Below the pieces are notes generated by a model, which saw only the letters and a program-made list of their open reading frames with translations, searched no databases and was not told the origin of the DNA. From Echinometra lucunter (taxonomy: Eukaryota; Echinodermata; Echinoidea; Camarodonta; Echinometridae), in assembly GCA_029962745.1 (NCBI GenBank), contig CM057154.1, positions 334,954 to 398,953 on the forward strand: a DNA stretch of 64,000 nucleotides, in the 5' to 3' direction. Made by a program: the position numbers and the translations under genes. Positions 1-11,736 of this stretch are shown piece after piece. The number at the start of each line of letters is the position of its first letter. The first letter of the stretch is position 1.

Positions 1-1590
1 TTTAAAACAGCATCCTTGGATCTATTATAATAATTATTCTCTTTCTCTCTCTCTTTCTCTCTCTTTCTCTCCCCTTCATCTCACTATTATCCACTTATTC
101 CTCATGGTTATTGTGCATATATTCCTTTTAAAATGAAAATTCACCAATTTTTCTTTCTTCTTCTTTTTTAAAATTATTTTTCTTGGCATTATCTAATGCA
201 CTTGCTTTCTCCCTTTCACTTTTCTTGATATATTTCTCCTTTTTCACCTTCGGTCACTCTGTGTAGCTCTCTTTCATTACGCTCCTCTCATTTTTAGTTT
301 GTATGTCTATACTTTCTTACATGTTGTATTCAATTCAATTCAGTCCAATTCGTATTTAATTCCAACAGAAAGAGAAGCAATGGCATTACAGGACTATTAT
401 GTAGAAAATATGAAAAAAAATATATGTACATAATCATTTTTTCTTGATAAGTATACAAGTAGTCTATAAACATTAAAAGAAATTATTATCTCTCTTCTCC
501 TCACTCTGTTGCACGTTTACGAATAAAATGCATTGGCGTAAATCCCGGGGGGATGGGGGGGGGGGATATATCCCCCCCCCCCACTTTTTGGAGAGGGGGG
601 ATGGCGTGTACAAATATCCCCCCCACTTTTTAAGAAAGAAAATATATTTTAATTCATCCGTTAGTAAAATCTTTGAATATCTGTCATAAACAACCATCAT
701 ATTTTAGAATTTCTATTTGAAAATGCGATTGAAAACCAAAAAAGGTGGTTATTTTTGGCTTGCTCGCTCGTCATTATTTTAGAATTTCTATTCGAAAATG
801 CGATTAAAAATGAGAAAAGTGGTTATTTTTGGCTTGCTCGCTTTGCTCGCTCATATTTTAGAATTTCTGTTAGAAAATGCGATTAAAAACTAGAAAAATG
901 GTTATTTTTGGCTCACTCGCTTCGATCGCTCGCAAAATAAATATTAAAATGTGTGTAAGGGGGTCTGTGGGGGTCAGTGAGAGTGTGTGCTTATACCTAA
1001 GTGTGAGATCGACAGAAAAAAAAATCGTCAAAAAAGTCAATCATCCCCCCCACTCCTCAGAGTGGATTTACGCCGGTGATAAAATGACAACGAAATGAAC
1101 AAACGTGAGAGCATACATGAATACACACGCACAACAATATATAACTTTACTGATTACCAATAAAATTGCTTCCTAAAGATTTCAGAAAATCAAATATGCA
1201 TGTTGGCATCACAGATCAAATGTATTGGGGTAGTCATGTATGTAAAAACTTTGTGTTTATGTCAGTTATATGATTGCTTTAAACTTGTTAGGATAAAACA
1301 ATGTAAAAACAATCCTTTTATTTTGAAAATTTAAAGAAGTGTCTTCCGATTTACAGGATCATTACTGGCAAAAATGAAAAAAAGTATCTAAATCTTACTG
1401 ATACAGATGCACATGGTCATATCTTTCCAAAGCTTGAAAATATTACTGAAAATTAAGAACAACATCACGTCGAAACGATTATTTGGAGAAGTGTTATTAG
1501 ATTTAAATGAATCATACATCATTCAATTTTACAACTTTACAAGTTACTGCTGATAAGTTATCAATAACTAAGATGTCCTTCTTTCAGACA
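1..1590. other. Intergenic or intronic sequence without a recognised gene
   Basis: Pyrimidine-rich start (CTCTTT runs at 38-72), poly-G/poly-C patches at 545-625 and AT-rich filler. The short open frames cross poly-G or repeat sequence and have no recognisable domain. Apart from the triplicate repeat at 700-935, nothing is supported here. Confidence 0.5.
700..935. repeat. Three tandem copies of a ~75-bp repeat ending in CTCGCT motifs
   Basis: Copies begin near 701, 775 and 853. Each carries TTTTAGAATTTCTRTT, then AAAATGCGATTRAAAA, then GTTATTTTTGGCT followed by CTCGCT runs. Similar CTCGCT-rich units occur at 25.98-26.93 kb, so this may be a short outlier of the same family. No coding potential is seen. 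Confidence 0.7.
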
Positions 1591-2026
1591 CTTAGTTCTT
1601 CTGTTTAGAAATGTCACTTACGTTAACATGGTTAAGATGTTTCAGACAAAAAATCCAAACATAGCGAAGTGTGCTATTTACAAAGAAACTGCTAAGAGCG
1701 AACTGACAAAGACCACTGAAATTGTACAATGTTATAATGTTCAAATTTCTAAAGAATATCGATGTAAAAGCAACTTGCACTGTATTTCAGATATTATGGA
1801 CATGCTAATTCAACCTTTTAAAAACCAGTTTATTCAGTTACGAAATTTTCAGAGACAAACACGAGTATAATCTTTGATTCGCTAGACTATATACAACCAA
1901 TGACAAGAAAACTCAAACTTAGGGGGGAGCTACCCCGTGCCCCCGCCTAGATTATCTAATGCAACTGTTGGTGCAAACAGGTCGTATGAACAATTAAAAT
2001 AAGGAAAAATTTAAGCATTATTCATC

Positions 2027-2180
2027 ACCAATTTCTTTCTCGCAAATGAATCCATGTTTACTGGAGCAATGAACATCCCGCCAGGTGTAGTCTCTTTTCC
2101 CAATAATTCGAAAACAGTCCCCTTTATTATTGAACGAATTATGCCGCCAAAAACCAATTGTAAAAATGATATTCAAATTG
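2027..2180 (-). pseudogene. Decayed duplicate of the C-type lectin exon (C-terminal half only)
   Basis: Minus-strand reading gives the C-terminal half of a lectin domain (GDCFRI, YTWRD, CSSKHGFICEKE, then stop), closely resembling the intact exon at 2454-2845. The N-terminal half, including the WIGL core, is missing; upstream sequence is intron-like. The flanks are duplicated too: the stretch around 1741-1960 recurs around 2176-2430, with shared segments such as GATTCGCTAGACTATATACA. This looks like a tandem duplication followed by loss. It could be an alternative partial exon, but no good acceptor is seen. Confidence 0.6.
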
Positions 2181-2453
2181 CTTAAGCATATCCATGTAAA
2201 AGCTACTTGCAATTATTATTTCAGAAATTATGAGCATGCAAATTCAACCTGATCATTGATTCGCTAGACTATATACAACCAGTGACAAGAAAACGAGAAC
2301 CTGTTTTTTGTTTTTTTTGTTTTTGTTTTGTTTTGTTGTTTTTTTTTGGGGGGGGGGTTATACCCCGTGCCTCCCCCCCCCCCCGCCTCGATTATCTAAT
2401 GCAACTATGTTGGTGTAAAAAGTAGTATGAGCAATTCAACTAAGGAATAAAAA

Positions 2454-3047
2454 TCAAACCTCATCAATTTCTTTCTCGCAAATGTATCTAAAATTCATGG
2501 AGCAACTCCGATCTTGCCATGTGTAGTTGTCCTCTGATTTAATTCGAAAACACTCCCCTCCTTCATTGAATGAATCATCTCTAGTATTGTCATATGTAAG
2601 ACTTGATCCATCCAACCACCTGGCTACTTTGCGATATTTGACTGTCAGTCCGATCCAGTAGTCCACATCTGAGCCCAGGGCCTGTACGTGGTTCTCGATG
2701 AAGTTCTGTTCCTCTTCAGTCTCGATGTAGACCAGGTGAGAGTCGTGGTCGGAACAAAATGAACGAGCAGAGGTATGATTCAACTTAGATGCACTAAAGT
2801 AATAGCACGACCCGCCATTCCGAACTTCCAGCGGAGAAGAACAAGCTAAACAGATCAAACAAAAATTGAATCAATCAGTTTCAAAGAAGATAACAAAACG
2901 ATTATGGGTAGAAAGTGAAATGTTGAAAGAAAAAGATCATAGTAAACTATGATTATAAATGAGTAACAGATGCTACACTATTGACATACTGAACCTATTT
3001 TACAAAGTGTTATTTCTGGGAAACTTTTTCTTTTATTTGAACAATAC

Positions 3048-3101
<54 letters not shown>

Positions 3102-5284
3102 GGATGGGTGATGAGTGATCGAATCGCGTTGAATATCACCCTTGTGTTTGTTCTATCATGATATAAAATTGCTCTCTCATCCTAAAATTGAATTAATATT
3201 GCAAATAGGCCTATGTATTATTATGAGAAATATAAACCACTGTAGGTATTCAGCAATCCACTGTTTCTCTATTGGGGATGATTCAAGATGTTTAAAAAAA
3301 AATCATGTTATTATAGGTCTATAGATGTCTATCATTTCTGCTGCTTCTTCTTGCTGAAATCAAGTATAGCTAAAAAAGTAACGTATCAGAACATTACAAA
3401 AGTATGATTATTACCTTGATGAGGAATGTTAGTATTGGAAAAAGTATCATTGTGAGAAACGCAATGTCTAATTATCACATACAATTCACTGTTATCTCGG
3501 CTAATTCATGATGCTATGAACTGTTGAAAAAAAAGTAGTGATATTATTTATTTATTTTCTCATCCCCCTGCTAAAATCGAGTGTACATATTATTATGACA
3601 ACAGTTACCTATTATCATGATCTTCATTTATTTTTCCCTGAAGAGGAAAGTTATTATTGGTTGTTTGTTTAATTTTCTCCCAAGCTTGTGTGTATTGTAA
3701 TCCTTTCATGTATCAACAAACCATCGATATCTAGCAACTCCTTGTTAGTTTTATTGATGTTATGTTTGATTTTAAAGAATATCATTACACACTGTTACAT
3801 ATATTCATTAGTATCCCTCTTTCTCTCCTCTTGTTGAAACTGAATAAAATTACAAAATTATGTATATATTATGAGAAGTATTTAAAAAAATGATCCCGCA
3901 TTCCTGAAGTGGAATCAGTGGAATCAGTCAAATTTGAATTGAATTGAATTGTGATGTTGCTTAGTTAAAGTGGCTCTACTCATCGTAATAACGATCAAAC
4001 GCACCATGTGACTTCATGTTTTTATATTGCTTACCAAACATAGTGGTGGTTTCTAGCGATGTCGTTGTCTCTGGTTGTTCCGACACCGTGGTCGTAGGAT
4101 TCGTCTTGGGCTTGGTCGTCGCTTCCCTAGAAGATGTTTCTTGGGACTCTGAAATAAAAATTAAACACATCGTGTAATGATGCTGGTGAATGATCATAGT
4201 GTGTCTTTACAAAGAAACGGCGGCGTATCTGGAAGGGGGAGGGGGGGGGGGGAGGCACAAAAACATCTGAGCCATTGGTGATCGAGCGGTAAACTCACTT
4301 TTCCGACCTTTTCGCGTGGGAGGGGGAGGGGGGGGGGCGAAAACTATTTGTTCCTTTTCGTCAGAATATGTATATTGTTATTTTGATTTACTTTCAGTAA
4401 TTCCTTATGCACTGTATACAATCAGTACCATCAATTGACTTGTTAGTGAGCAAGGCGCGTGAACAAAAACTTTGGCCTCCTTTATTTCGAATAAAAAGTT
4501 TAAACACCGACTCATCCCATTTAATCCAATGATTTGCATGTTTGCTGATGTTTCACATTTTGATTTCAATGCAAAATAAGAATGGATAAATCCACTCTTT
4601 TGTACGTTAAATTCTCTTAGGTTCCTTTCCTTTCCTTTCTATTCCTTCCTTTCCCTTCCCTTCCCTTCCCTTCCCCTCTCCTTAAACTGAACTTTAAAAA
4701 TACTTTTAGAAATTCCAGCCATAAGTCATGAAGTTGTGAGTGTGATTTCATTTTCCTTTACCATGTTTACCTTGAAAACATTATATGAAAAGTCAGTTAC
4801 AGTTTTTTTTCATGGCTAGAAACTTATCGAAGCGGGGGGCGGGGGGAGGTGGAGTGGTGAACTGCTTCCCTTTGTCCCCCTGCAAATACGCCACTGGCTC
4901 ACTGCAAACGAATGAGACGACGAATGGGACCTCTACGAGATGAGTAGGCCTAAAATAAAGAATACTGAATTCCTATTTCAAAGATTTATTGGAATAACTT
5001 CAGATTTCAAAGATTATTTCTACAAGTTTTTCAGTTTTGCTGTACTTTTCATTCCTCGTATAGAAACCGATATATTTTTCCGACTGCTGAAATATCAGTA
5101 AGCATAAGTGGCTAGATCATTACTTGTCATAGACCTCATTACGTCATTTGAAATTACCGTTGCTTACCAGAGGAGGTGCTCTCTTGCGATTTCGTTGTTT
5201 CTGATTGTTCGGAAATCGTGGTCGTAGGGCTCGTCATGGGCTTGGTCGTTGCTTCAGTCATGTCAGTAGCTGATTCGGTTGAAC
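2454..5284 (-). CDS. C-type lectin-like protein with Thr-rich linker, 3' part of gene (three exons, 5' end in assembly gap)
   Basis: Three minus-strand exons join without breaking frame: 5168-5284, 4035-4148 and 2454-2845, each with AG before it and the first two followed by GTAAGC donors. All junctions are phase 1. The first two exons (39 and 38 residues) are rich in Thr, Ser, Glu and Pro, with repeated ATTKP and PTTT-like cores, so they look like a mucin-type O-glycosylated stalk. The last exon encodes one C-type lectin domain: CYYF near its start, then FCSDH, the WIGL motif, and a C-terminal half with GECFRI, YTWQD and CEKEI before the stop. The EPN or QPD sugar-specificity triplet is absent and WND is replaced by WQD, so calcium-dependent sugar binding is uncertain. 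No signal peptide is visible because upstream exons lie in the gap. It is probably a secreted or membrane recognition protein; the ligand is unknown. Confidence 0.82.
3051..3099. repeat. (GA)n microsatellite
   Basis: An uninterrupted GA dinucleotide run of about 48 bp lies in the intron between the lectin exon and the Thr-rich exon of the minus-strand lectin gene. Confidence 0.95.
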
Positions 5285-5476
5285 CTGTATAGAAACAAAC
5301 AACATGATCATGATGACCGAAAGGAGTTTCGAAAAATCAGTTTCACATGTTTGAGGGCAATTACAATACCCTATAACTAATCGAATCATCTTCCGAGTAC
5401 AGTAATATCTGGTGGGCAAACACACAATGAGGAATAAAACGATAGAAATGGAACGGGGAGGAGAGGTAGAGGGGAA

Positions 5477-5976
5477 NNNNNNNNNNNNNNNNNNNNNNNN
5501 NNNNNNNNNNNNNNNNNNNNNNNNNNNNNNNNNNNNNNNNNNNNNNNNNNNNNNNNNNNNNNNNNNNNNNNNNNNNNNNNNNNNNNNNNNNNNNNNNNNN
5601 NNNNNNNNNNNNNNNNNNNNNNNNNNNNNNNNNNNNNNNNNNNNNNNNNNNNNNNNNNNNNNNNNNNNNNNNNNNNNNNNNNNNNNNNNNNNNNNNNNNN
5701 NNNNNNNNNNNNNNNNNNNNNNNNNNNNNNNNNNNNNNNNNNNNNNNNNNNNNNNNNNNNNNNNNNNNNNNNNNNNNNNNNNNNNNNNNNNNNNNNNNNN
5801 NNNNNNNNNNNNNNNNNNNNNNNNNNNNNNNNNNNNNNNNNNNNNNNNNNNNNNNNNNNNNNNNNNNNNNNNNNNNNNNNNNNNNNNNNNNNNNNNNNNN
5901 NNNNNNNNNNNNNNNNNNNNNNNNNNNNNNNNNNNNNNNNNNNNNNNNNNNNNNNNNNNNNNNNNNNNNNNNNNNN
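5477..5976. other. Assembly gap (500 N)
   Basis: Exactly 500 N, a conventional placeholder length, so the true distance is unknown. The 5' exons of the lectin gene (minus) and of the unknown gene (plus) both run towards it. The two genes therefore diverge from the gap and their promoters may lie in it. Confidence 0.97.
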
Positions 5977-8907
5977 TCAAGATTCCTTAGTTCTCAGGAT
6001 GCATGGAATGACTTCAGGACACCTAACTCCCCTGTGGTCCAAAGAACCTCCCGTATTGCTGGTGTCCTAGACTCTGAGTCTGAAGTCAGTGAGAGCTCTG
6101 AGGATGAGGCCAGTGAGACTGTTTTAGAGAAGGAGGTCCGTAGTTTCTTTAAGAGTAAGAAACAACAATCCCCAAGAGGTCACAGAGAAGTCGTGCCTGC
6201 ATCAGAAATGGCACAGGATCTTGGAATGTCTGATGAAAGTGAGGTCATCTGTGCAGGACAAAAGATATTGTCACAAACAGAGAATGATGATGTAATGGAT
6301 GGTGGTGATACTCAACTCAGTACCCCGGACAGCGATCATGATCTTGAGGATGGACAGAGACTTCCATATGAGACTTCAAGCACTTGTAGCCAAGGGGTGG
6401 CCAAAGGACATACTGTTCTTGAGCAAGAGGAGAAAGGAGGGGATAATGCTGAGGACATTGTCTCTGAAGAAGATAAATCAGGTAACCCGTTACAGACTAC
6501 TTCACAGTCAAACAGTGATGTTGAAATGGCTTCCTTACATGAGGTAGTTGATGATTCATCATTAACTGGTATTGAAGTAGGAGAATCGGGTGAGAACAGT
6601 CACTTACCTTTCCACTCTACTCCTGCGGATCCTATACATCACTCTAAGCAACAAAAAGCACAAGCACCCAGTGCAATACCTACATCTCTGATACAAGCAG
6701 AAAAGGACATGTTTCAATTATACTGCCACAAGGAAATGGCTTCCCGAATTCTAGAAGCCCTCAAGATGTGTGAAAACATTGATGGCAGTACTCTGGCATT
6801 GAGGAGTCTGGATGATGGACCTCTGCCTATGGAGGTGATATGCGGGAAGGTCTTTGAAGATGAAGCCGAGAGAACATCGTCTGTCTCATCACCTATCCTC
6901 TTTGATGAAAACTCAGATGATGTAGATGGGGTGCTGGGGATAGGAGATGCCGAGCAGTTGACTAAGCAAGCAACAAGGGATAGTGCCAAGAGAAAAGGAA
7001 AAGGTACATGTGATGAACTTTGCTATCAACCCTCCTCAATGTCATACCTTACTCATTAATCAAAAGTTTGTTAGTGTCTGCTTTTGCATTGCTTTTATAC
7101 AGCTGTTTGATAAATTTCAGTCTTAATCCGTGTTTCTTTCCTAGAACTTCCTGTATACCTTCTCTCATTGTGTCCTTCTATGTTATGTTTGAAGTCTGCA
7201 TCTGTCATCTTTATCAACGTCATAAAACTTTGTTAATTTTTCAGTTTTTCAATATGTTTGATATCCATATCAATGGAAATCGTTTTGTTTACATGCGTGA
7301 TACAAATATACATATTGCAGATATCAAATGAAGTCAGTAACATAAACAAACAAAACAACACAAACACACAAACAAAATTACTAACACTAACCAAGATCAT
7401 ATAATTAAGAGACATACAAAAAGCAGCATGAGGCCTTGGAAATTCTCTTAAATTCTTTATGTAAAAAAAAAAAAAAAAAGATTAACTGAAGTATTAATGG
7501 GGAAGGAGAACAGTGTCACTATTCATTTTTTTTTTCATTTTAATGATTCAGCTTGTATTTTCTAGTGCACCATTGCCTCATTTGTCTTGTGCATGAAGGT
7601 TACCTTTACAGCTGTTTCTGTCTAGTAATGTTCATGTATTAATATTTGTCTAATACCATCATACCTTACTGGATGCTACCCATGAATTAATGTTTGCATA
7701 GTGAATATTGTACCTCCTGGCGCTGGCATTCTTGATATGCTTTTCTGTGTTTTCGTTTATCAGAGATGCTGCGAAATGATGCCAAAACAAAACCAAAGAA
7801 GTGTAAGAAGAAAAAGAGAAGGAAGAAAGTGATGGGAAATCCAGGTGATAACCCCGTGAAAAGTCGACCGAAAGTCATCTGTGGACCAATCAAAGGACAT
7901 GCAAGAAAAAAGAATGGTATGTATTAAAGAGGACAGATCCAGGGGGGGGGTCACAAAGCTGTGTGCGAAGTTACACATGACTTTAGGAGTGACTTGAATA
8001 TGGAAAGCCAAGTGGGATTCTCAGTCATATTTAATCACATAAGCTGAAGTTTAAATATCTTTGTAGATTTACATTGGTATTATCAACAGAACACTTTTAG
8101 TGTGCAATATAGTTTTTGACCCAACATTTTCATTGAGATAATGGGAAATGCAGTCACACTTTGAGATAACGAGAGGAAAAACTTAGGGCATTCCATTTGG
8201 CTGTTCATAGTTGTTCTTAAAGTCATGCGTAACTTTACACACGGTTTTGTGAAACACCCCCCAGGATTGGGGGGGGGGGGGGGAGAGAAACAAGCTAGAT
8301 TTTTTTAATGAATATAGACAATGGTACTGTATATTCTGTTTGGTAAGATGAAATTAATCCTCTCCAAGACAATAAAGGGAATACTTTGTAGTGGTAGCAG
8401 TTTATGGAAAGGGCAACATTAATCTGTTTTACATAAAGTCTAACTTGACTCAAACCTGCAGTGCCTGTTTATGGAGAGCAAACTCAAAGTTGCCCACAGA
8501 AAGAATTTCTCATTGTAAGCATAAGTTTTACAACAAGCTGGCATTTAAAAACATTCCGACTTTAAAATTCCTTTCTCATTTATTGTTGGCGGTCTCAGAC
8601 AAAGGTTCCTGTGTAAAGGTGTAGAGGTGTTGTGGTCTAGTGGATATGTCTGTGGACTACAGATCACAAAGTACGGGGCTTGAATCCAAGCCTAGCACCC
8701 TTGGCAAGACATTAGTCTACATTTACCACTCTCCACCCAGGTGTTGATGGGTACCTGATAGGCTTGAGCGCAAGTTACTTTGGCGGCTCGGCTATGATTA
8801 GGTTAATAATGTCTAAGTGCTATGAGCATCACAATGTGACAGATATTAGCTGTATCCATTGGCCATTATTATTAGTAGTAGTAGTAGTAGTAGTTGTAGT
8901 AGTAGTT

Positions 8908-8996
<89 letters not shown>

Positions 8997-9031
8997 TAGT
9001 AGTAGTAGTAGTAGATAGTAGTAGTAGTAGT

Positions 9032-9066
<35 letters not shown>

Positions 9067-9068
9067 AA

Positions 9069-9136
<68 letters not shown>

Positions 9137-10910
9137 AAAAGGGTTTTGTTGTTCTTAGAGTACAGATGGATCCAAGAAATGAGAGAACAATCCAAGTGCC
9201 ACTGGAGTCAAATCACTGTTGAACCATCTTTGGAGTCAGACCTCGGTATGCTGCGATGTCTCAAGGCTGCAGCAAGGGCAGCACTGAAGCAACGAGAGAC
9301 TCCCCGAGACAGGTAGACATACCTGCCAACTGTCCCTAGCCTATGTAATAGAGACAGTACCTAATTTGTGGAGAAGGAAAAAGCGCTTCTCAACCGTTAT
9401 GACCCTGTGTCCTTGTTCTTGTTAAAATCCACCTATAGTAATGTATAAGAAATTCTGGAATGTCCCTATTTTTTTTTTACAGTTTCTTAATCCTTTGTCT
9501 CTATTTCTTGATCATTATCTCTATTTCTTGACTTGCAGGGTTGGCAGGTCTGGGTAGAGATAGTCAGTAGCAAAGCAGCAATGGGAAGGGGAGTAGTAGA
9601 GAAAAAATGAAGAGGAAATGGGGGGGGGGGGGGAGGGGATGTGCAAAGAAAATGATGCTACCCCATCCCTGAATAATCAGTGGCCTTGTTAAAACTTTGC
9701 ATTACTTGATCATGGTTACCATAATTTTTCCTTCATCTCTCATTAGTAATGAAAAGGGTTATTTGTGCACCACTGGTAGCATGATAGGGTAGTGTGAGAA
9801 GATAGAGACCTAGCATTGCTATGGCAGCATTATGAATGGGGTATCCAGAGGCATACATGCACATTTTCATGAGGGGCTGATGTCTTTTGCTCCCCAAACA
9901 TATCTTCAAATTCAGGATTTTGTATGCAATTTTTTAATGTTTTGGTGGTGAAAATGCGAAATGAAAGCACTGGGGAACCTATACATGATGATCATGAAAA
10001 TCATTGGATGCCATAGCCTTAAGGGGGGTTGCAACAAAACAATTATTCCCTTGTCCCTTTATAGAGGAAAACCCATTCCTCATGGTATTTATTGAAGTGC
10101 CCCTCTTTTGCATAGAGATGCACCAGCCCCATCACACCACCCTTTTAAAGTCTAAGAAGCAGTTCCACTTGTCTGCATGGGAGCCTAGCGACCAAGCAAA
10201 CAATGAAATGTTGACGGCATATATTTTAAAGCAAAGGAAAGCTAAGTCAAAACGACTTTTTATCTTGCAAGGAAGCTCCACTGAGGAGGCTGAATAGACT
10301 TTTGCAACTTTGCAAGCAAGAACATGTAGATTATGACGTGTTGAAAACTTCACTGGACAGCTATTTGTTGTACTGTAAATTATGGTATTTGGGTAAAGGG
10401 GAGGCAAAGATGACTTGTCCCCCTCCCTGTAACTGTTGATGAGGGGGGGGGGGGAATCTCCTCTTGTTTAAATGTATATGTAAATGAGTGTAGTGACAAT
10501 ATGAAACCATTTCTGTGATGGAATTAACCTTTTACAGGACTAGAAAGGTGATTACTGTACTGCAAATTTCTAAATGTTAAGAAACATTGCATTTGTTGAT
10601 GTACAAGGGAGTGAAGCAACCGAGTGAGAAAATTTTGATTTTGAATGCTGAAAGTTTGCCTCTTAGGGCACAAGTATACTTCTTTTACATGGTTGTAATG
10701 TAAAGTTATGATCTGAATTTCATTCTTTTTTTCTTGCATTTCTTTTTGCTCCGTCCACAAAGGGATGCCGACCTGGAGGAAGATGACCCGGACCTCGGGA
10801 CGTTCGTCAACCTTGTGTCTTTTCCCGATGTCTTCATGACGAAGAAGAAAGACCGGCCGTCCTTTCGCAGAGTACCTCCATGTGAGATACAAATTTTGGA
10901 TGGATTTTAA
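5977..10910 (+). CDS. Unrecognised acidic, Ser-rich protein with Lys-rich segment, 3' part of gene (four exons)
   Basis: Coding is open from the gap edge. Exons 5977-7003, 7764-7916, 9159-9312 and 10763-10910 join in frame (phases 1, 1, 2) with GT/AG borders and give 493 residues to a TAA stop. Exon 1 is long, acidic and Ser/Glu/Asp-rich (for example SESEVSESSEDEASE), and typically disordered. Exon 2 is strongly basic (KPKKCKKKKRRKK), a likely nuclear localisation signal. Exons 3 and 4 look conserved and partly helical (YRWIQEM, LKAAARAALKQRE) and end in a short hydrophobic tail (EIQILDGF). I do not recognise the family. The composition fits a nuclear, chromatin or DNA-repair scaffold, which is inference only. 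The open frame continues upstream with no Met before the gap, so the N-terminus is missing. The stop codon coincides with a TTAA that borders an inserted MITE. Confidence 0.72.
7939..8264. mobile_element. MITE-like element, family A copy 1 (in intron 2 of the unknown gene)
   Basis: The ends are inverted repeats: CCAGGGGGGGG then TCACAAAGC at left; GTGAAACACCCCCCAGG at right. Inside, GTTACACATGACTTTA near the left end is mirrored by AAAGTCATGCGTAACTTT near the right. A second copy of similar length and internal sequence is at 60534-60862. There is no coding capacity; it is a non-autonomous TIR element. Confidence 0.7.
8624..8870 (+). mobile_element. tRNA-derived SINE
   Basis: The head resembles a tRNA, with an A-box-like TGGTCTAGTGGAT and a B-box-like GGCTTGAATCC 42 bp later. 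The body contains CCACCCAGGTGTTGATGGGT and a GGTTAATAATGTCTAAGTGC region, and the 3' end runs into ATTATTATTAG triplets that expand into the following microsatellite. It lies in intron 2 of the unknown plus-strand gene. It is not a functional tRNA, since no cloverleaf closes. Confidence 0.75.
8866..9136. repeat. (TAG)n trinucleotide microsatellite
   Basis: About 270 bp of TAG/GTA repeats with a few TTAG, ATAG and AAG interruptions. It directly continues the tail of the SINE at 8624-8870 and ends 22 bp before exon 3 (9159) of the unknown gene, so it sits where the branch point and pyrimidine tract would normally be. Confidence 0.97.
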
Positions 10911-11322
10911 CCCATTCATGACAGAGGTCCACATTTTGTGGTTTGGCCTAATATCTTTTGATGCAAAGCCCTAAAAATCATACCAAATACATGAGCAGAA
11001 AGAGCATGAAATTCTACACAATTCTACACCATTTTGGTTGCGTCAATATTCATTGTTTGATGCTGAAAATTTTTTGAAGGAAAATAAGCATTAAAATCCT
11101 TAAATTGGCGACGTGATAGAAAGTTTAAAATCACCGTTTTCCCCTGCAAATAGGCAACTTTTTGACTTTTCATCATAATTTCTGTCAATCTATATTCATT
11201 TCAGATACATGACATTTTATAACAAAAATGTAGCAATAAAATAAGAATGTTGGTGTTGCCAATTTGAAGAATAAAAGCTGATCAAATTAGGCTTTAAATA
11301 ATTCCTGTCACGAATGGGTTAA
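10907..11322. mobile_element. TTAA-flanked MITE (piggyBac-like ends), copy 1
   Basis: TTAA occurs at both borders (10907-10910 and 11319-11322). Just inside, the left end reads CCCATTCATGACAG and the right end, reverse-complemented, CCCATTCGTGACAG. The TTAA target with CCC...GGG termini is the hallmark of piggyBac-type transposons. The 408-bp interior is AT-rich and non-coding. It shares CCCATTC and GGTCCAC-TTTTGTGGTTTG near the left end with the 2.9-kb element at 57307-60190. The left TTAA contains the stop codon of the upstream gene, so this copy forms the start of its 3' UTR. Confidence 0.85.
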
Positions 11323-11356
11323 TTGACCTTTCTAGTATTTCTTTTGCTTTTGTCAT

Positions 11357-11490
11357 GGTCCCTGTTGCATAAAACTTACCAGTGATGGTAACTTTGCCAT
11401 CAATGGTAACTTTCGTAGAAACCTTAATCTTGACTGGCTTTTGGGCGATGGTAGTTACCATTGATGGCAGAACTTCATGCATCGGGGCCC
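11357..11490. mobile_element. Short palindromic MITE, family B copy 1
   Basis: The left end is GGTCCCTGTTGCATAAAAC; the right end is the imperfect complement (AACTTCATGCATCGGGGCCC). The interior carries inverted GGTAACTTTGCCATCA/TGATGG-type blocks. A second copy is at 36870-37036. Non-coding. Confidence 0.7.
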
Positions 11491-11736
11491 TGATCTGTAA
11501 GTCGGTGCTCTGGAATATCCTAGGAATATACAAGCTAATAATGAAATAAGCAAGTCATTATTTCTTTATTTCTTCATGATAGAGAAGAAAGGCTCACACT
11601 CTTAGTGAAATACAATTTTTTTTTGTATGGTGTTTGAACAAAATATCAGCTATCACCTTTCATGTGCTTCTTCCTTGTGTGTGTGTGTAATTGGGTTTTT
11701 GCAAACATATATTAATCAGATATGTTTATTTATGAC

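Noticed and set aside
5258..5990. Open frames crossing the 500-N gap on both strands
   Set aside because: The N run prevents stops from being seen; only the real exon edges at 5168-5284 and 5977 onward are supported.
8764..9195. Long poly-Val (plus) and poly-Tyr/Thr (minus) open frames
   Set aside because: These are readings of the TAG/GTA microsatellite and not genes.
10524..10934. 136-residue minus-strand open frame
   Set aside because: It is the antisense shadow of the last exon of the plus-strand gene and has no recognisable domain.
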